DNA of 64,000 bases from JBCBSP01 sp039819095 (GTDB lineage: Bacteria; Pseudomonadota; Alphaproteobacteria; Caulobacterales; Maricaulaceae). The notes beneath the pieces were generated by a model that saw only the letters and a program-made list of their open reading frames with translations, was not told where the DNA came from and searched no databases. Shown one piece after another: positions 9,014 to 17,346 of this stretch. Location of the stretch: NCBI GenBank assembly GCA_039819095.1, contig JBCBSP010000001.1:124001-188000 (forward strand), written 5' to 3'. Position numbers and translations under genes: made by a program. Each line of letters starts with the position of its first letter. Within the stretch, counting starts at the first letter, position 1.

Positions 9014-9754
9014 TTATGCGCGGCTGCGTTCTTCTTCGGTCAAGCGCCGCCAGCCGGTCGGCTCAAGAATCTCGAGTGGCCGATAGCGCGCCTTGTATTC
9101 CATCTTCGAACTGCCGCGCACCCAGTAGCCCAGATAGACGAAGGGCAGACCAGCGTCGCTGGCCCGCTTGATGTGATCCAGGATCATGAAGCCGCCCAGG
9201 CTGTCTTCTGAGCGCGCCGGATCGAAAAAGCTGTACACCATCGAATAGCCGTCTGAGAGCTCGTCGACCAGTGCTGCAGCGACCAGGACGCCCTGCGGGT
9301 CGCGATACTCAACCATCTCGGTGCGCTGTGCTCCATCCTCGACCATGCTGGCGAAGTCGAAGAAGTCCATCCCCGCCATATCGCCGCCTTCATGGCGACT
9401 GTTGAGATAGCGGCTGAGAAGGTCGTACTGCTCAACAGTCGCAATCGGGTCGCAGGCTTCGCGGGTAAGATCGCCATTCCGTTTCATTGTGCGGCGCTGC
9501 GTACGCGAAAGCTTGAATTCGCCTGTCGGAACGCGGGCCGACTTGCACAGCGCGCAGCGCTCGCAGGCCGGCCGGTAGAGAATGGATTGCGAGCGACGAA
9601 AGCCGGCATGGGTCAGCGCGTCGTTCAGCGCCGGGCCGTCGCCCGGCTCCAGCTTGGTGAAGACCTTGCGCTCCTTCAGACCAGGCAGGTAGGGGCAATC
9701 CGACGGCGCGGTCAGAAAGAAGGGCAGCTGCTTGGTCGTGAACGGATGGGTCAC
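9014..9754 (-). CDS. bpt: Aspartate/glutamate leucyltransferase (Bpt/ATE family)
   Basis: This 246-residue protein matches the bacterial aminoacyl-tRNA-protein transferase of the N-degron pathway, which adds a destabilising residue (leucine for Bpt) to substrates so that ClpS/ClpAP degrades them. The ATE N-terminal domain shows Cys20 in SDCPYLPG and the cluster Cys64-x2-Cys67-x2-Cys70 in RPACERCALCKSA. The C-terminal domain has VYSFFDP and the YLGYWVRGSSKMEYKARYRP ending typical of the family. It stands alone between DctP and the SLC13 permease. Leucine rather than arginine specificity is assumed from bacterial relatives. Confidence 0.9.
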   Translation of the reverse strand: MTHPFTTKQLPFFLTAPSDCPYLPGLKERKVFTKLEPGDGPALNDALTHAGFRRSQSILYRPACERCALCKSARVPTGEFKLSRTQRRTMKRNGDLTREACDPIATVEQYDLLSRYLNSRHEGGDMAGMDFFDFASMVEDGAQRTEMVEYRDPQGVLVAAALVDELSDGYSMVYSFFDPARSEDSLGGFMILDHIKRASDAGLPFVYLGYWVRGSSKMEYKARYRPLEILEPTGWRRLTEEERSRA

Positions 9755-9812
9755 CGCGTCCTTCCCGTTGAGCCGGCGATTCCCGGCTGGCTAAAGCTCA
9801 CTCTAGCGCGCC

Positions 9813-11642
9813 TCAGCCAAACGAAAAACTGACGAACAGATATGCGGTGAAGACCAGCCAGATCAGCATCGACAAGGGCGCCCCGGCCCTGAAGTAATCC
9901 ATGAAGGCGTATTTGCCCGGCCCCATCACCAGAAGATTGGTCTGATACCCGATCGGCGTGGCGAAACAGGTATTCGCCGCGAACAGGACGGTGAGAGCGT
10001 AGAGCACCGGATCGCCGTTCATCTGCACCGCCGCACCCACCGCGATGGGTGTGAAGAGGATAGCGGTGGCGTTGTTGGACAACACATTGGTCAGCGCCAT
10101 CACAAGCAGGAAGATTGCCGACAGGAGCGCGACCTGACCAAAAGGCTGGAAGAGGGCGACCACGCTGAAGGCCAGAACATCAGCTCCGCCGGTCGACTGA
10201 AGACTGACGCCAAGCGCGAACGCGGCCCCGATCAAGAGGTAAAGGCGCTGATCAAAGGCGCGCGCGGCCTGGCGCACGTTCAGACATCCGGCCGCGACCA
10301 TGGCTGCGGCCCCGGCCACCGACGCCACCACGATGGGCGCGAAGCCTGTCGCGGCCGCAGCGATGACGCCGGCGAAGATCAGGCGCGCCATATTGGCCCG
10401 GCGCGGATCGGGAACATCGCTGGTCGCCCATTCCATGAGCAGAAGATCGCGGTCGGCGCGCAGCTGGCGCATCGCTTCAGCCGAGCCGAACAGCAGCAGC
10501 ACATCGCCGGCTTCCAGCCGGATCTCGCTCATCCGGGCGCGCAACATGCGTGAGCGGCGCTGCACCCCGAGCACAAGCGCGCCGACCGCATGGCGAAAGC
10601 CGATCTGCTTGATGGAACGCCCAACCAGCCTTGAGCCGGGGGACACCACCGCTTCGGTAACGGCCAGACGCTCACCCGGCGAGGGGGTCTCCCCCGGGCC
10701 GGCGGCTCGAAGCACGCCTTTCATGAAGTCGGCGCGGCTGGACAGAAGCGAGGTCAGCGCCTTACGGGTCGCGGCTACGATAATGATGTCGCCGGACTGA
10801 AGCGCTACCGAATCAAACGGGGGCAGGAAGGCGCTCTCGCCGCGCTGGATCATGCGCACGGTTACATCCGGCAGATCGGGGAACATGCCGGCGACCGGGG
10901 TCTGACCGATCAAGGGATGGCCACGGCTGACCTCGATCTGGGCGATGTATTGCTTCCCGCCTCCGGTGACTTCACTCTCCATGCCGGCCTTGTCGGGCAG
11001 CAGATGCGGCATGATGAAGACGATATAGAGCAGCCCCGCGCCCGCCAGGATCAGGCCCGGATAGGTTGGCTCGAAGAAGCCCAACGTCTGGCCGTATTGC
11101 TGCAAGACATCGGCGACCAGCAGGTTGGTCGATGAACCGATCAAGGTGGTCATGCCGGCCAGCACGCAGACAAAGCTCAGCGGCATCATCAGTTTTGACG
11201 GCGAGGCCTGCATCCGCGCAGCGATCGCGCCAAGAATGGGGATGAACATCACCACGACCGGCGTGTTGTTCAGAAAGGCGGAAACCGCGAAGGCGAACAG
11301 GAAGAGCGCGAAAATCGTCAGCTTCGGGCGGATATCGAACCAGCCCAGCAGCGAGCGGGTCGGGCCCTCCAGCGCCCCGGTCTGGAAAATGCCCTGCCCA
11401 ACGATGAGAAGAGCAAGAATCGTGACCAGGGCCGGGTTGGCGAATCCAGCGAGCAGATCTCCCGCGCCAGGGCCGGCGGCGTCTCCAAACAGATGAAAGA
11501 AGACAAGCGCGGTCGCCACAATCACGGCGGAGACCAGCTCGATCGCGTATTTTTCCCAGCAGAAAAAGAAGATGGCGACGGCGACGCCGGCGAATACCGC
11601 CCACATCCGCCAGTCGGCAATGGCGCTGAGTTCTTCCATCAA
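9813..11642 (-). CDS. SLC13/DASS-type permease with two RCK_C (TrkA-C) domains
   Basis: A 609-residue membrane protein. About five helices (residues 10-200) are followed by two cytosolic TrkA_C-like modules (about 225-300 and 310-400; each ends in a SGDIIIVAA or AGDVLLLFG strand), then a second block of helices. This arrangement is typical of SLC13 or CitM-like transporters that import sulfate, dicarboxylates or similar anions using Na+ or H+. The motifs FLNNTPVVVMFIP and ALTNVLSNNATAILFTP are the repeated hairpin/SNT-like substrate sites. The RCK_C modules probably bind a small ligand and regulate transport. The gene is isolated, so the substrate is not indicated. Confidence 0.88.
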   Translation of the reverse strand: MMEELSAIADWRMWAVFAGVAVAIFFFCWEKYAIELVSAVIVATALVFFHLFGDAAGPGAGDLLAGFANPALVTILALLIVGQGIFQTGALEGPTRSLLGWFDIRPKLTIFALFLFAFAVSAFLNNTPVVVMFIPILGAIAARMQASPSKLMMPLSFVCVLAGMTTLIGSSTNLLVADVLQQYGQTLGFFEPTYPGLILAGAGLLYIVFIMPHLLPDKAGMESEVTGGGKQYIAQIEVSRGHPLIGQTPVAGMFPDLPDVTVRMIQRGESAFLPPFDSVALQSGDIIIVAATRKALTSLLSSRADFMKGVLRAAGPGETPSPGERLAVTEAVVSPGSRLVGRSIKQIGFRHAVGALVLGVQRRSRMLRARMSEIRLEAGDVLLLFGSAEAMRQLRADRDLLLMEWATSDVPDPRRANMARLIFAGVIAAAATGFAPIVVASVAGAAAMVAAGCLNVRQAARAFDQRLYLLIGAAFALGVSLQSTGGADVLAFSVVALFQPFGQVALLSAIFLLVMALTNVLSNNATAILFTPIAVGAAVQMNGDPVLYALTVLFAANTCFATPIGYQTNLLVMGPGKYAFMDYFRAGAPLSMLIWLVFTAYLFVSFSFG

Positions 11643-11746
11643 TCCCCCGGCAAAGGCCCGCCCTGAGACCGAACCCTAGCCGCGAGGGGATACGAAGGGG
11701 AAGCCGGCCTCACATAAGCGAGGCGGACAATCGCTCGGCCTGGCGA

Positions 11747-12670
11747 TCAGCGACCGCCATGGCTGGGGGGCAGAACCGGCGCTTCGCGCAACAGAACAAC
11801 CGACAGGCGGCGATTGCCCGCCATATAGGGGTCGTCCGGGAAGAGGGGTTCGGAACCGGCCTTGCCGCGCACTTCGTAAATCCGATCGTCGGCCAGCCCG
11901 CCTTCACGCAATACGCCCAGTGCGGCGTTGGCGCGCGCAGCAGAGAGCTGCCAGTTGGACGGCCCGGACCGTGATGCCGGAGATGAGTCGGTGTGACCGG
12001 AGATGGACAGACGGTTCGGCAGTCGCTGCACAATCTCGCCAACCGCGCGCAGCAGCACCACGGCGCGCTCGTTGGGCTCAGCTGCGCCGGGATTGAACAT
12101 CGCGCGCCCTTCTTCATCGATGAGCTGGATGCGCAGGCCTTCCGGCGTCTGGTCGATAATCACGTGGCGGGACAGCTCAGCCAGTTCCGGCATATCCTGC
12201 AGCGCCTGGCGCAGCGACATCTCCGCGCTGGCGAACTCGGCGGCTTCTCGGCGGGCGAGGGCGCTGGCGAGGGCGCTCTGGGAGATTTCCGCCTCCGACC
12301 GGGAGGCGGTCGGCGCCTCCGGAGTTTCCTGCGGGGTCTCGGTATTGACCCGCTCAGCCTGAGGCGACATGCGCTCGATGACCGAGGAGGTGCCGCGTCC
12401 GCGCACGCCGTCCTCGCCCAGCGCCGTGCCGGCGAGAATCCCGCCGGAGCCGGACGTGGAGGGGCTGACGCTGGCCGGGGCGAAATAGTCGGCGATGCCG
12501 CGCTTCTGCTCGGGTGTCGTCGTATTGATCAGCCACATCAGCAGGAAGAAGGCCATCATCGCGGTCACGAAGTCCGCATAGGCGACTTTCCAGGCCCCGC
12601 CATGGTGACCATGGTCGCCGCCCTTCTTGACTTTCTTGATGACGATCGGTTGATCCGAGGCCATATCCAC
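11747..12670 (-). CDS. motB: Flagellar motor stator protein MotB
   Basis: At 307 residues this has the complete MotB layout: a basic N-terminus (IKKVKKGG), one membrane helix containing the proton-carrying Asp33 in YADFVTAMMAFFL, a plug/linker region rich in Ser and Gly, and a C-terminal OmpA-like peptidoglycan-binding domain with SISGHTDSS and LSAARANAALG. MotB pairs with MotA as the torque-generating stator. No motA lies next to it in this window, so the partner is elsewhere. An inverted repeat sits just upstream of the start. Confidence 0.93.
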   Translation of the reverse strand: MDMASDQPIVIKKVKKGGDHGHHGGAWKVAYADFVTAMMAFFLLMWLINTTTPEQKRGIADYFAPASVSPSTSGSGGILAGTALGEDGVRGRGTSSVIERMSPQAERVNTETPQETPEAPTASRSEAEISQSALASALARREAAEFASAEMSLRQALQDMPELAELSRHVIIDQTPEGLRIQLIDEEGRAMFNPGAAEPNERAVVLLRAVGEIVQRLPNRLSISGHTDSSPASRSGPSNWQLSAARANAALGVLREGGLADDRIYEVRGKAGSEPLFPDDPYMAGNRRLSVVLLREAPVLPPSHGGR

Positions 12671-12685
12671 CCACCTTGCTGTTTT

Positions 12686-12709
12686 CTGACGGCATTAAAC
12701 GCCCGTCAG
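12686..12709. repeat. Inverted repeat upstream of motB
   Basis: Seven-base arms CTGACGG and CCGTCAG are perfectly complementary around a 10-base AT-richer spacer. The element lies 16 bp before the motB start and 54 bp before the divergent flavin reductase start, so it could be an operator or a leader hairpin for motB. No function is known for it. Confidence 0.45.
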
Positions 12710-12762
12710 GGTTAAGGCCGCGTTTCCACGCTTGCATTTGCTGCGAATCAGGAGTTTGCCCC

Positions 12763-13236
12763 TTGGATCAGTCGCGCGCCTTCCGCGATGCGCTTGCGCA
12801 ATACCCCACAGGCGTGGCCGTGGTGACCATCGCTTCTGCTGAGGGTCCGCGCGCCATGACCATCAACTCCTTCGCCTCGGTATCGCTCGATCCGGCCTTG
12901 ATCCTGTGGTCGGTCGCCAAAGACAGCGAGCGCTGGCGCAGCTTCCGAGACGCCCCGGTCTTTGCGGTGAATGTGCTCGCCGCCGACCAGGCGGCCGTGG
13001 CTAGCGCCTGTGCGCGTAACGACGCGCTTGATGAGAGCGGTGCGCCCTGGCGTCAGAACGGTGAAGTCGCAGTCCTGGATGGCGCCGTGGCGTGGTTTGA
13101 ATGCGCTCTGAGCGCCATTCATCCCGGTGGCGATCACGACATCATTGTCGGTGAGGTGACCCGGTTCAGCGCCAGACCCGACACGCCCGCGCTGCTCTTT
13201 CACCGTTCGCAATTTTCCTTCACGCACAAGGACTGA
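12763..13236 (+). CDS. Flavin reductase family (FMN-binding split-barrel) protein
   Basis: This 157-residue protein starts at TTG 12763, with AGGAG about 8 bases ahead; upstream in-frame starts would add an unrelated Cys-rich tail. It shows the short-chain flavin reductase signature: FRDALAQYPTGVAVVT, MTINSFASVSLDPALILWSV and a C-terminal FHRSQF-like end. Such proteins reduce FMN or FAD with NAD(P)H, often to feed a two-component monooxygenase, but no oxygenase is adjacent. The next gene begins 5 bp later, so the two are probably co-transcribed. Confidence 0.85.
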   Translation: MDQSRAFRDALAQYPTGVAVVTIASAEGPRAMTINSFASVSLDPALILWSVAKDSERWRSFRDAPVFAVNVLAADQAAVASACARNDALDESGAPWRQNGEVAVLDGAVAWFECALSAIHPGGDHDIIVGEVTRFSARPDTPALLFHRSQFSFTHKD

Positions 13237-13241
13237 CGGCC

Positions 13242-14123
13242 ATGGCGAAACTCGCTTTTCTCGGGCTCGGCGTCATGGGGTTTCCCATGGCCGGCCATCT
13301 CGCCGCCGCCGGTCACGAAGTACGGGTCTGGAACAGAAGCGCGGCGAAGGCAGAGAACTGGACCGCGCGCCATGACGGGACGACGGCTTCCAGCATTGAA
13401 AACGCTGTTGAGGGCTGTGATTTCGTGCTGATGTGCCTGGGCGATGATCCCGATGTTCGCGCGGTCGCCGAGCCGGCGATCGAAGCCATGCCGGACCGCT
13501 CCATCCTGATTGATCACACAACCGCTTCGGCTGGGCTCGCACGCGAATTGTGCGAGGCCGCGCGCCATGCTGGCGGGATCGGCTTCATGGACGCGCCGGT
13601 TTCCGGGGGGCAGGCCGGGGCGGAGAACGGCCAGCTCTCCGTCATGTGCGGCGGCGATGAGGCGGTGTTTGAACGCGCCCGCCCGGTGATGGAGGCTTAC
13701 GCCAAGGCCATCGTTCACGCCGGCCCGGCCGGCGCCGGGCAGCTGGTGAAGATGGTCAATCAGATCTGCATCGCCGGGCTCGTGCAGGGGCTTTCGGAAG
13801 GGCTGCACTTCGCCATGAAGGCCGGGCTGGAGCCTGAAACCGTCATCAATGCCGTGTCGAAGGGCGCCGCACAGAGTTGGCAGATGGAAAACCGCTGGCG
13901 CACCATGGCGGGCAGTGAATTTGATTTCGGCTTTGCAGTCGACTGGATGCGTAAGGATCTTCGTATTGCACTTGAAGAAGCGCGCGAGAATGGCGCGCGG
14001 CTTCCCGTTACGGCGCTGGTCGATCAGTTCTACTCCGAGGTTCAGGCCATGGGCGGCGGTCGCTGGGACACCTCCAGCCTGATTGCGCGTCTTCAGGCTT
14101 CCGATCGGCCCAAAGCAGGCTAG
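13242..14123 (+). CDS. NAD(P)-dependent beta-hydroxyacid dehydrogenase (HIBADH-like)
   Basis: A 293-residue member of the 3-hydroxyisobutyrate/tartronate-semialdehyde reductase family. The dinucleotide-binding motif FLGLGVMGFPMAGHL starts near residue 5, the substrate-binding motif DAPVSGGQAGAENG is near 117, and the catalytic lysine is Lys170 in QLVKMVNQ. It is distinct from the mmsB copy at 20671, which sits in a valine operon, so this one probably acts on another small hydroxyacid. It follows the flavin reductase gene by 5 bp. Confidence 0.88.
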   Translation: MAKLAFLGLGVMGFPMAGHLAAAGHEVRVWNRSAAKAENWTARHDGTTASSIENAVEGCDFVLMCLGDDPDVRAVAEPAIEAMPDRSILIDHTTASAGLARELCEAARHAGGIGFMDAPVSGGQAGAENGQLSVMCGGDEAVFERARPVMEAYAKAIVHAGPAGAGQLVKMVNQICIAGLVQGLSEGLHFAMKAGLEPETVINAVSKGAAQSWQMENRWRTMAGSEFDFGFAVDWMRKDLRIALEEARENGARLPVTALVDQFYSEVQAMGGGRWDTSSLIARLQASDRPKAG

Positions 14124-14155
14124 GCTTTCCCGCTCCAGCAGATCGGCGGTGGCTC

Positions 14156-15145
14156 ATGCGCCTGGTTGAACTCACATTTCCCGATGGCGAACGCGTTCAA
14201 GCGCTGCTGAAGGCGACGCTGAAGACCGAACCGGTCGATCACAGCCTCTCGCCGCCCGATGAACGCGGACGACGGCTGCTGCGCCTGGTCTTCAATCATG
14301 GTGATGGCCAGAAGGCGATCGACGCCATCCAGGCGATCCTGGAGGACGAGGCGGACTGGCGTCTGATCGTTGTTCCGGTCGAAGCCAGCCTGCCCAAGCA
14401 GGAAGACCCGCCTGAAGGCGCGCGCCGGGCCCGGACGCTGGCGCTTCGCGAAGAGCTTTATGACGACATTGCGCGCGGTGCGCAGCTGAACAGGGACTTC
14501 CTGCTTCTGACGGCTCTGTCGACCATCGTGGTCGTGTTCGGGCTCGCCGCGGACAATATCGCGGCGGTGATCGGCGCGATGGTGATCGCGCCACTGCTCG
14601 GGCCGATCCTGGCCTTTTCTTTCGCTTCGGCGCTAGGCGACTGGCCTTTGATGATCCGCGCCGGACGCACCGCCTTGACCGGGCTGGGTCTCGGCCTGGC
14701 GATCAGCGCGGCGATCGGGCTCGTGATGGGGGTTAATCTGGAGAGTGCTGAACTGATGAGCCGGACCGTGGTCGGACTGGATTCAGCGGCGCTGGCGCTG
14801 GCGGCTGGCGCGGCGGCGGCCTTGTCACTGGCGACCGGCCTGCCGGCCGCCCTTGTAGGTGTGATGGTGGCGGTCGCCCTGCTTCCGCCGGCGGCGTCCG
14901 CCGGCCTGTTTGCCGGAGCCGGGCAGTATGATCTTGCGCTGCGCGCCACGCTTCTGCTCGCCATCAATGTGGTCAGCGTCAATCTGGCTGCCTTGGCGAC
15001 CTACTGGCTGAAGGGCGTGCGTCCGCGCACCTGGCTGGAGCGGCGTTCGGCCAAACGCTCAGTCTATGTCAACGCGGCGGTGTGGGCGACGATGATCGTC
15101 CTGCTTTCAGTACTGGCGCTCCGTCTGGCGACGACGGCGGTCTGA
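14156..15145 (+). CDS. DUF389 / TIGR00341 family membrane protein
   Basis: A 329-residue protein with a soluble ferredoxin-like N-terminal part (1-85), where a small hydrophobic residue pattern VVPVEASLP ends the domain, followed by six or so membrane helices. The DUF389 core motif is visible as TALSTIVVVFGLAADNIAAVIGAMVIAPLLGPI (quoted here only by position, about residues 118-150) and GLPAALVGVMVAVALLPP near 222. Function of the family is not established. It is closely followed by a TRIC-like gene on the same strand. Confidence 0.82.
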   Translation: MRLVELTFPDGERVQALLKATLKTEPVDHSLSPPDERGRRLLRLVFNHGDGQKAIDAIQAILEDEADWRLIVVPVEASLPKQEDPPEGARRARTLALREELYDDIARGAQLNRDFLLLTALSTIVVVFGLAADNIAAVIGAMVIAPLLGPILAFSFASALGDWPLMIRAGRTALTGLGLGLAISAAIGLVMGVNLESAELMSRTVVGLDSAALALAAGAAAALSLATGLPAALVGVMVAVALLPPAASAGLFAGAGQYDLALRATLLLAINVVSVNLAALATYWLKGVRPRTWLERRSAKRSVYVNAAVWATMIVLLSVLALRLATTAV

Positions 15146-15147
15146 CC

Positions 15148-15780
15148 GTGAGCGTCGAACTCGTCTTTACTCTTCTGGACTATGCCGGGATCTGGCTGTT
15201 CGCGCTGACAGGCGGCATCGTTGCCGCGCGCAAGGGGCTGGACGTTTTCGGCGCTGCGGTGATCGGCGCGGTCACCGGCATGGGCGGAGGCACGCTGCGC
15301 GACCTCCTTCTGGGCGAGCTGCCCGTCTACTGGATCGATGCGCCGGAATATCTGCTCGTGGCGCTGATCGGCGGCGTTGCGGGCTATTACGGTTCGGAAA
15401 TCGTTCGCGGCGAGGTCGGTTCGCGCCTCAGAGCACTCATCTGGGCCGATGCGGCCGGCCTTGCGGTCTTTTGCGTCATCGGCGCTCAGGCGGGGCTGGC
15501 CGCCGGCGTTCACTGGTCGATCGCGCTGGTGACCGGCGTGATGAGCGCAGCATTCGGGGGGCTTCTGCGCGATATCATCGTCAATGAAGTGCCGCTGGTC
15601 CTGCGCGAAGACGTCTACGCGCTGGCTGCGTTGGCCGGCGCGGGCGCCTATGTGCTCGCGGTGCATCTGGGCATGAGCACCAGCATCGCTGCGCCGCTGG
15701 CCGCACTCTCAGCCTTCACGCTTCGCGGCTGCGCCATCGCGTTCAAATGGACCCTGCCGACGATTACGCGTCTGGACTGA
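15148..15780 (+). CDS. Trimeric intracellular cation channel (TRIC/UPF0126) family protein
   Basis: A 210-residue, seven-helix protein with two internal repeats of the UPF0126 (TRIC) domain. Conserved motifs are ALTGGIVAARKGLDVFG and MGGGTLRDLLLGE in the first repeat and AAFGGLLRDIIVNEVPLVL in the second. Bacterial TRIC proteins form trimeric K+ or cation channels; some relatives have been linked to glycine uptake. I take the start at GTG 15148, two bases after the DUF389 stop, since the upstream ATG would place 22 residues inside the previous gene. Co-transcription with DUF389 is likely. Confidence 0.85.
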   Translation: MSVELVFTLLDYAGIWLFALTGGIVAARKGLDVFGAAVIGAVTGMGGGTLRDLLLGELPVYWIDAPEYLLVALIGGVAGYYGSEIVRGEVGSRLRALIWADAAGLAVFCVIGAQAGLAAGVHWSIALVTGVMSAAFGGLLRDIIVNEVPLVLREDVYALAALAGAGAYVLAVHLGMSTSIAAPLAALSAFTLRGCAIAFKWTLPTITRLD

Positions 15781-15807
15781 CGGCTCATCGAGGCAAGGCC
15801 GAAGCGG

Positions 15808-16971
15808 CTATGCAAGCTCGCCCGGTCGGATCACGGCGATCGGGTCGAAGACCGATACTGTCTTTCGACTAAGACCGGCCGAGCCAGGTTGCTGGTGTGT
15901 CGCAGGCTGGCCCTTGAATGATGAATTCTCGAAAAAAGTTTCAAGCGTCACCTCTGCCGCCGAAACCGGATACCGTTCGCCGGCAAGCCATTGGAAGAGC
16001 GCGGCGGAAAAATCGTAGAGGACTGGAAGCTCGTCGTTCGCCGCTTCTGGGAACAGGAATTGCCCATGCGGGTTCACTTCAAGGAAAAAAATCTCGCCAG
16101 ATACCGACTTAGCCAGGTCCACAACGAAGTGCTCAAGGGCTAGTAGAGATTTCAGCCGGCCTAAAGCGCCCAGCGTCTCTGGTGGAAGAACGCAAGCGGA
16201 GAATTCCAGGAGATTTTCTTCTGGCGGGTTTTGACGCCAATCGACCTGGTCGGCGCCATGAGAGTGCCGGATCTCGTAGGCGAGAACGCTATCTGCGATG
16301 ACGACAACGCGATACTCGGCGGCTTTCTCAATACGTTCCTGGAGGATTCCCGGCGCCCAAGCTGCGTTCTCATCAAGTTCTGCAAAGCCCTGTGCACAAA
16401 CTGAAGTTGTGCGCAGCATTGTGTATTGATTGGCGCTGATCGGCCACAAGCTGTGCCGCAATGGTTTGTAGATCGACTTCAGCATCGAGTCGCAGAAGGC
16501 TTTCGCCTCACGGAAGTCGTTTGTGACCAGCGTCTTGGGTACGCTGAATCCACAGGCTTTCGCCGCCCAGAGCTGGAATATCTTGTTTGCGGCTCGTTGA
16601 GCCCGGTCGGGTGGATTGAGGCACCGTGAGCGAGCACACACCGTACTTTCTATCCCTTGTAGCGCCAGAAGAAGCGTTTCTTCGGTGTTCGCCAGCTCAT
16701 AGATCGACGGAGTCGAGACCGACGGCTCAACCATTGGCGCATAAACCGGTTTTCGAAGCCAGACCGCATCTTCTCCGGCAATGCCGTTGGTGATCGTTGT
16801 GGTGTCATCAACGCGACTGAAACTGGTTCTTCTCCCTTCTGTGATCGCCGCTAGGTCGGTCAGCTCCACCTTCACGCCGGCTAGCCTTAGCGCCCAAGCA
16901 ATCGCTTCAGCATGAAAGTCGCCAGTATATGACAGAAGGCGGAGCCGCATGCCGAAAAGGCTCGTTCTCAC
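15808..16971 (-). CDS. ATP-grasp peptide ligase, MvdC/MvdD-like (putative graspetide synthetase)
   Basis: A 387-residue ATP-grasp protein. The graspetide-synthetase pattern is clear: Lys169 in IYKPLRHS, the segment APGILQERIEKAAEYRVVVI (about 206-225; Gln211, Glu212, Arg221), a DWR motif at 244-246, Asp285, and the metal-binding ending LEVNPHGQF with Glu298 and Asn300. In known members this fold activates Asp/Glu side chains with ATP and joins them to Thr, Ser or Lys in a precursor peptide, giving lactone or lactam rings. A candidate precursor gene lies 12 bp upstream on the same strand. The GTG start follows AGG by 6 bases; an ATG at 16950 is also possible. Base composition is lower in GC than its neighbours (29 of 60 at 16381-16440). 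RimK- or glutathione-synthetase-like activity is less likely. Confidence 0.8.
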   Translation of the reverse strand: MRTSLFGMRLRLLSYTGDFHAEAIAWALRLAGVKVELTDLAAITEGRRTSFSRVDDTTTITNGIAGEDAVWLRKPVYAPMVEPSVSTPSIYELANTEETLLLALQGIESTVCARSRCLNPPDRAQRAANKIFQLWAAKACGFSVPKTLVTNDFREAKAFCDSMLKSIYKPLRHSLWPISANQYTMLRTTSVCAQGFAELDENAAWAPGILQERIEKAAEYRVVVIADSVLAYEIRHSHGADQVDWRQNPPEENLLEFSACVLPPETLGALGRLKSLLALEHFVVDLAKSVSGEIFFLEVNPHGQFLFPEAANDELPVLYDFSAALFQWLAGERYPVSAAEVTLETFFENSSFKGQPATHQQPGSAGLSRKTVSVFDPIAVIRPGELA

Positions 16972-16983
16972 GAGCCGCCTGGG

Positions 16984-17157
16984 TTAGTCGTCGATGATCG
17001 TGAGGATCATGACGATCCCGTTGGGCCCTTCGCGCGGCTCGCTTTTGCACGTGGAAAGCGTGTACGCCCCGCCGTCGCCGCCCGCGCCGGATACCGCTTC
17101 GATCTCACCTTCGGTCAGCGGGCGCATTGTTTTCTTGGCCAGTTTTTTCTCGATCAT
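16984..17157 (-). CDS. Putative ribosomal peptide precursor (graspetide-like)
   Basis: A 57-residue ORF that I start at ATG 17157, since AGAAGG lies 8 bases before it; longer starts at 17187 (ATG) and 17196 (TTG) lack this. The leader is Lys-rich and ends in LTEGEIEAVSGAGG, resembling the L-x-x-x-E-(L/I)-E-x-V-S-G-G class of double-glycine leaders of bacteriocins and other RiPPs. The following core of about 27 residues carries Thr, Ser and Lys ahead of Glu residues (TLSTCKSEPRE) and ends in two Asp, i.e. nucleophile and acid side chains an ATP-grasp enzyme could link. It lacks the PFFARFL-type leader of microviridins. It lies 12 bp upstream of the ligase gene. Role inferred from context. Confidence 0.65.
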   Translation of the reverse strand: MIEKKLAKKTMRPLTEGEIEAVSGAGGDGGAYTLSTCKSEPREGPNGIVMILTIIDD

Positions 17158-17346
17158 TTCAAACACCTTCTTTGACGCGCCAAGCATTAGACACAATTAA
17201 AGGTTACACTCGAGATTGGGCAGCAACCTAGACGCCACAGATCACGAATTGTAACTAGGTGTTTCTAATCTTATCTCAAAGGTTGAACTATTACGGGTGA
17301 TTACCGCACAACCTAGAAGATGATCGTGGTTTTTGACAGGTTTGTG

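Noticed and set aside
11710..12117. 135-codon frame opposite in phase to motB on the same strand
   Set aside because: It overlaps the motB peptidoglycan-binding domain in another frame and has Arg/Pro/Cys-rich shadow composition.
12676..12762. 29-codon N-terminal extension of the flavin reductase
   Set aside because: A TTG at 12763 has AGGAG at good distance and gives the usual family N-terminus; the extension overlaps the motB inverted repeat region.
16984..17196. 70-residue version of the peptide precursor
   Set aside because: The upstream TTG/ATG starts lack a ribosome site, while ATG 17157 has AGAAGG eight bases ahead.
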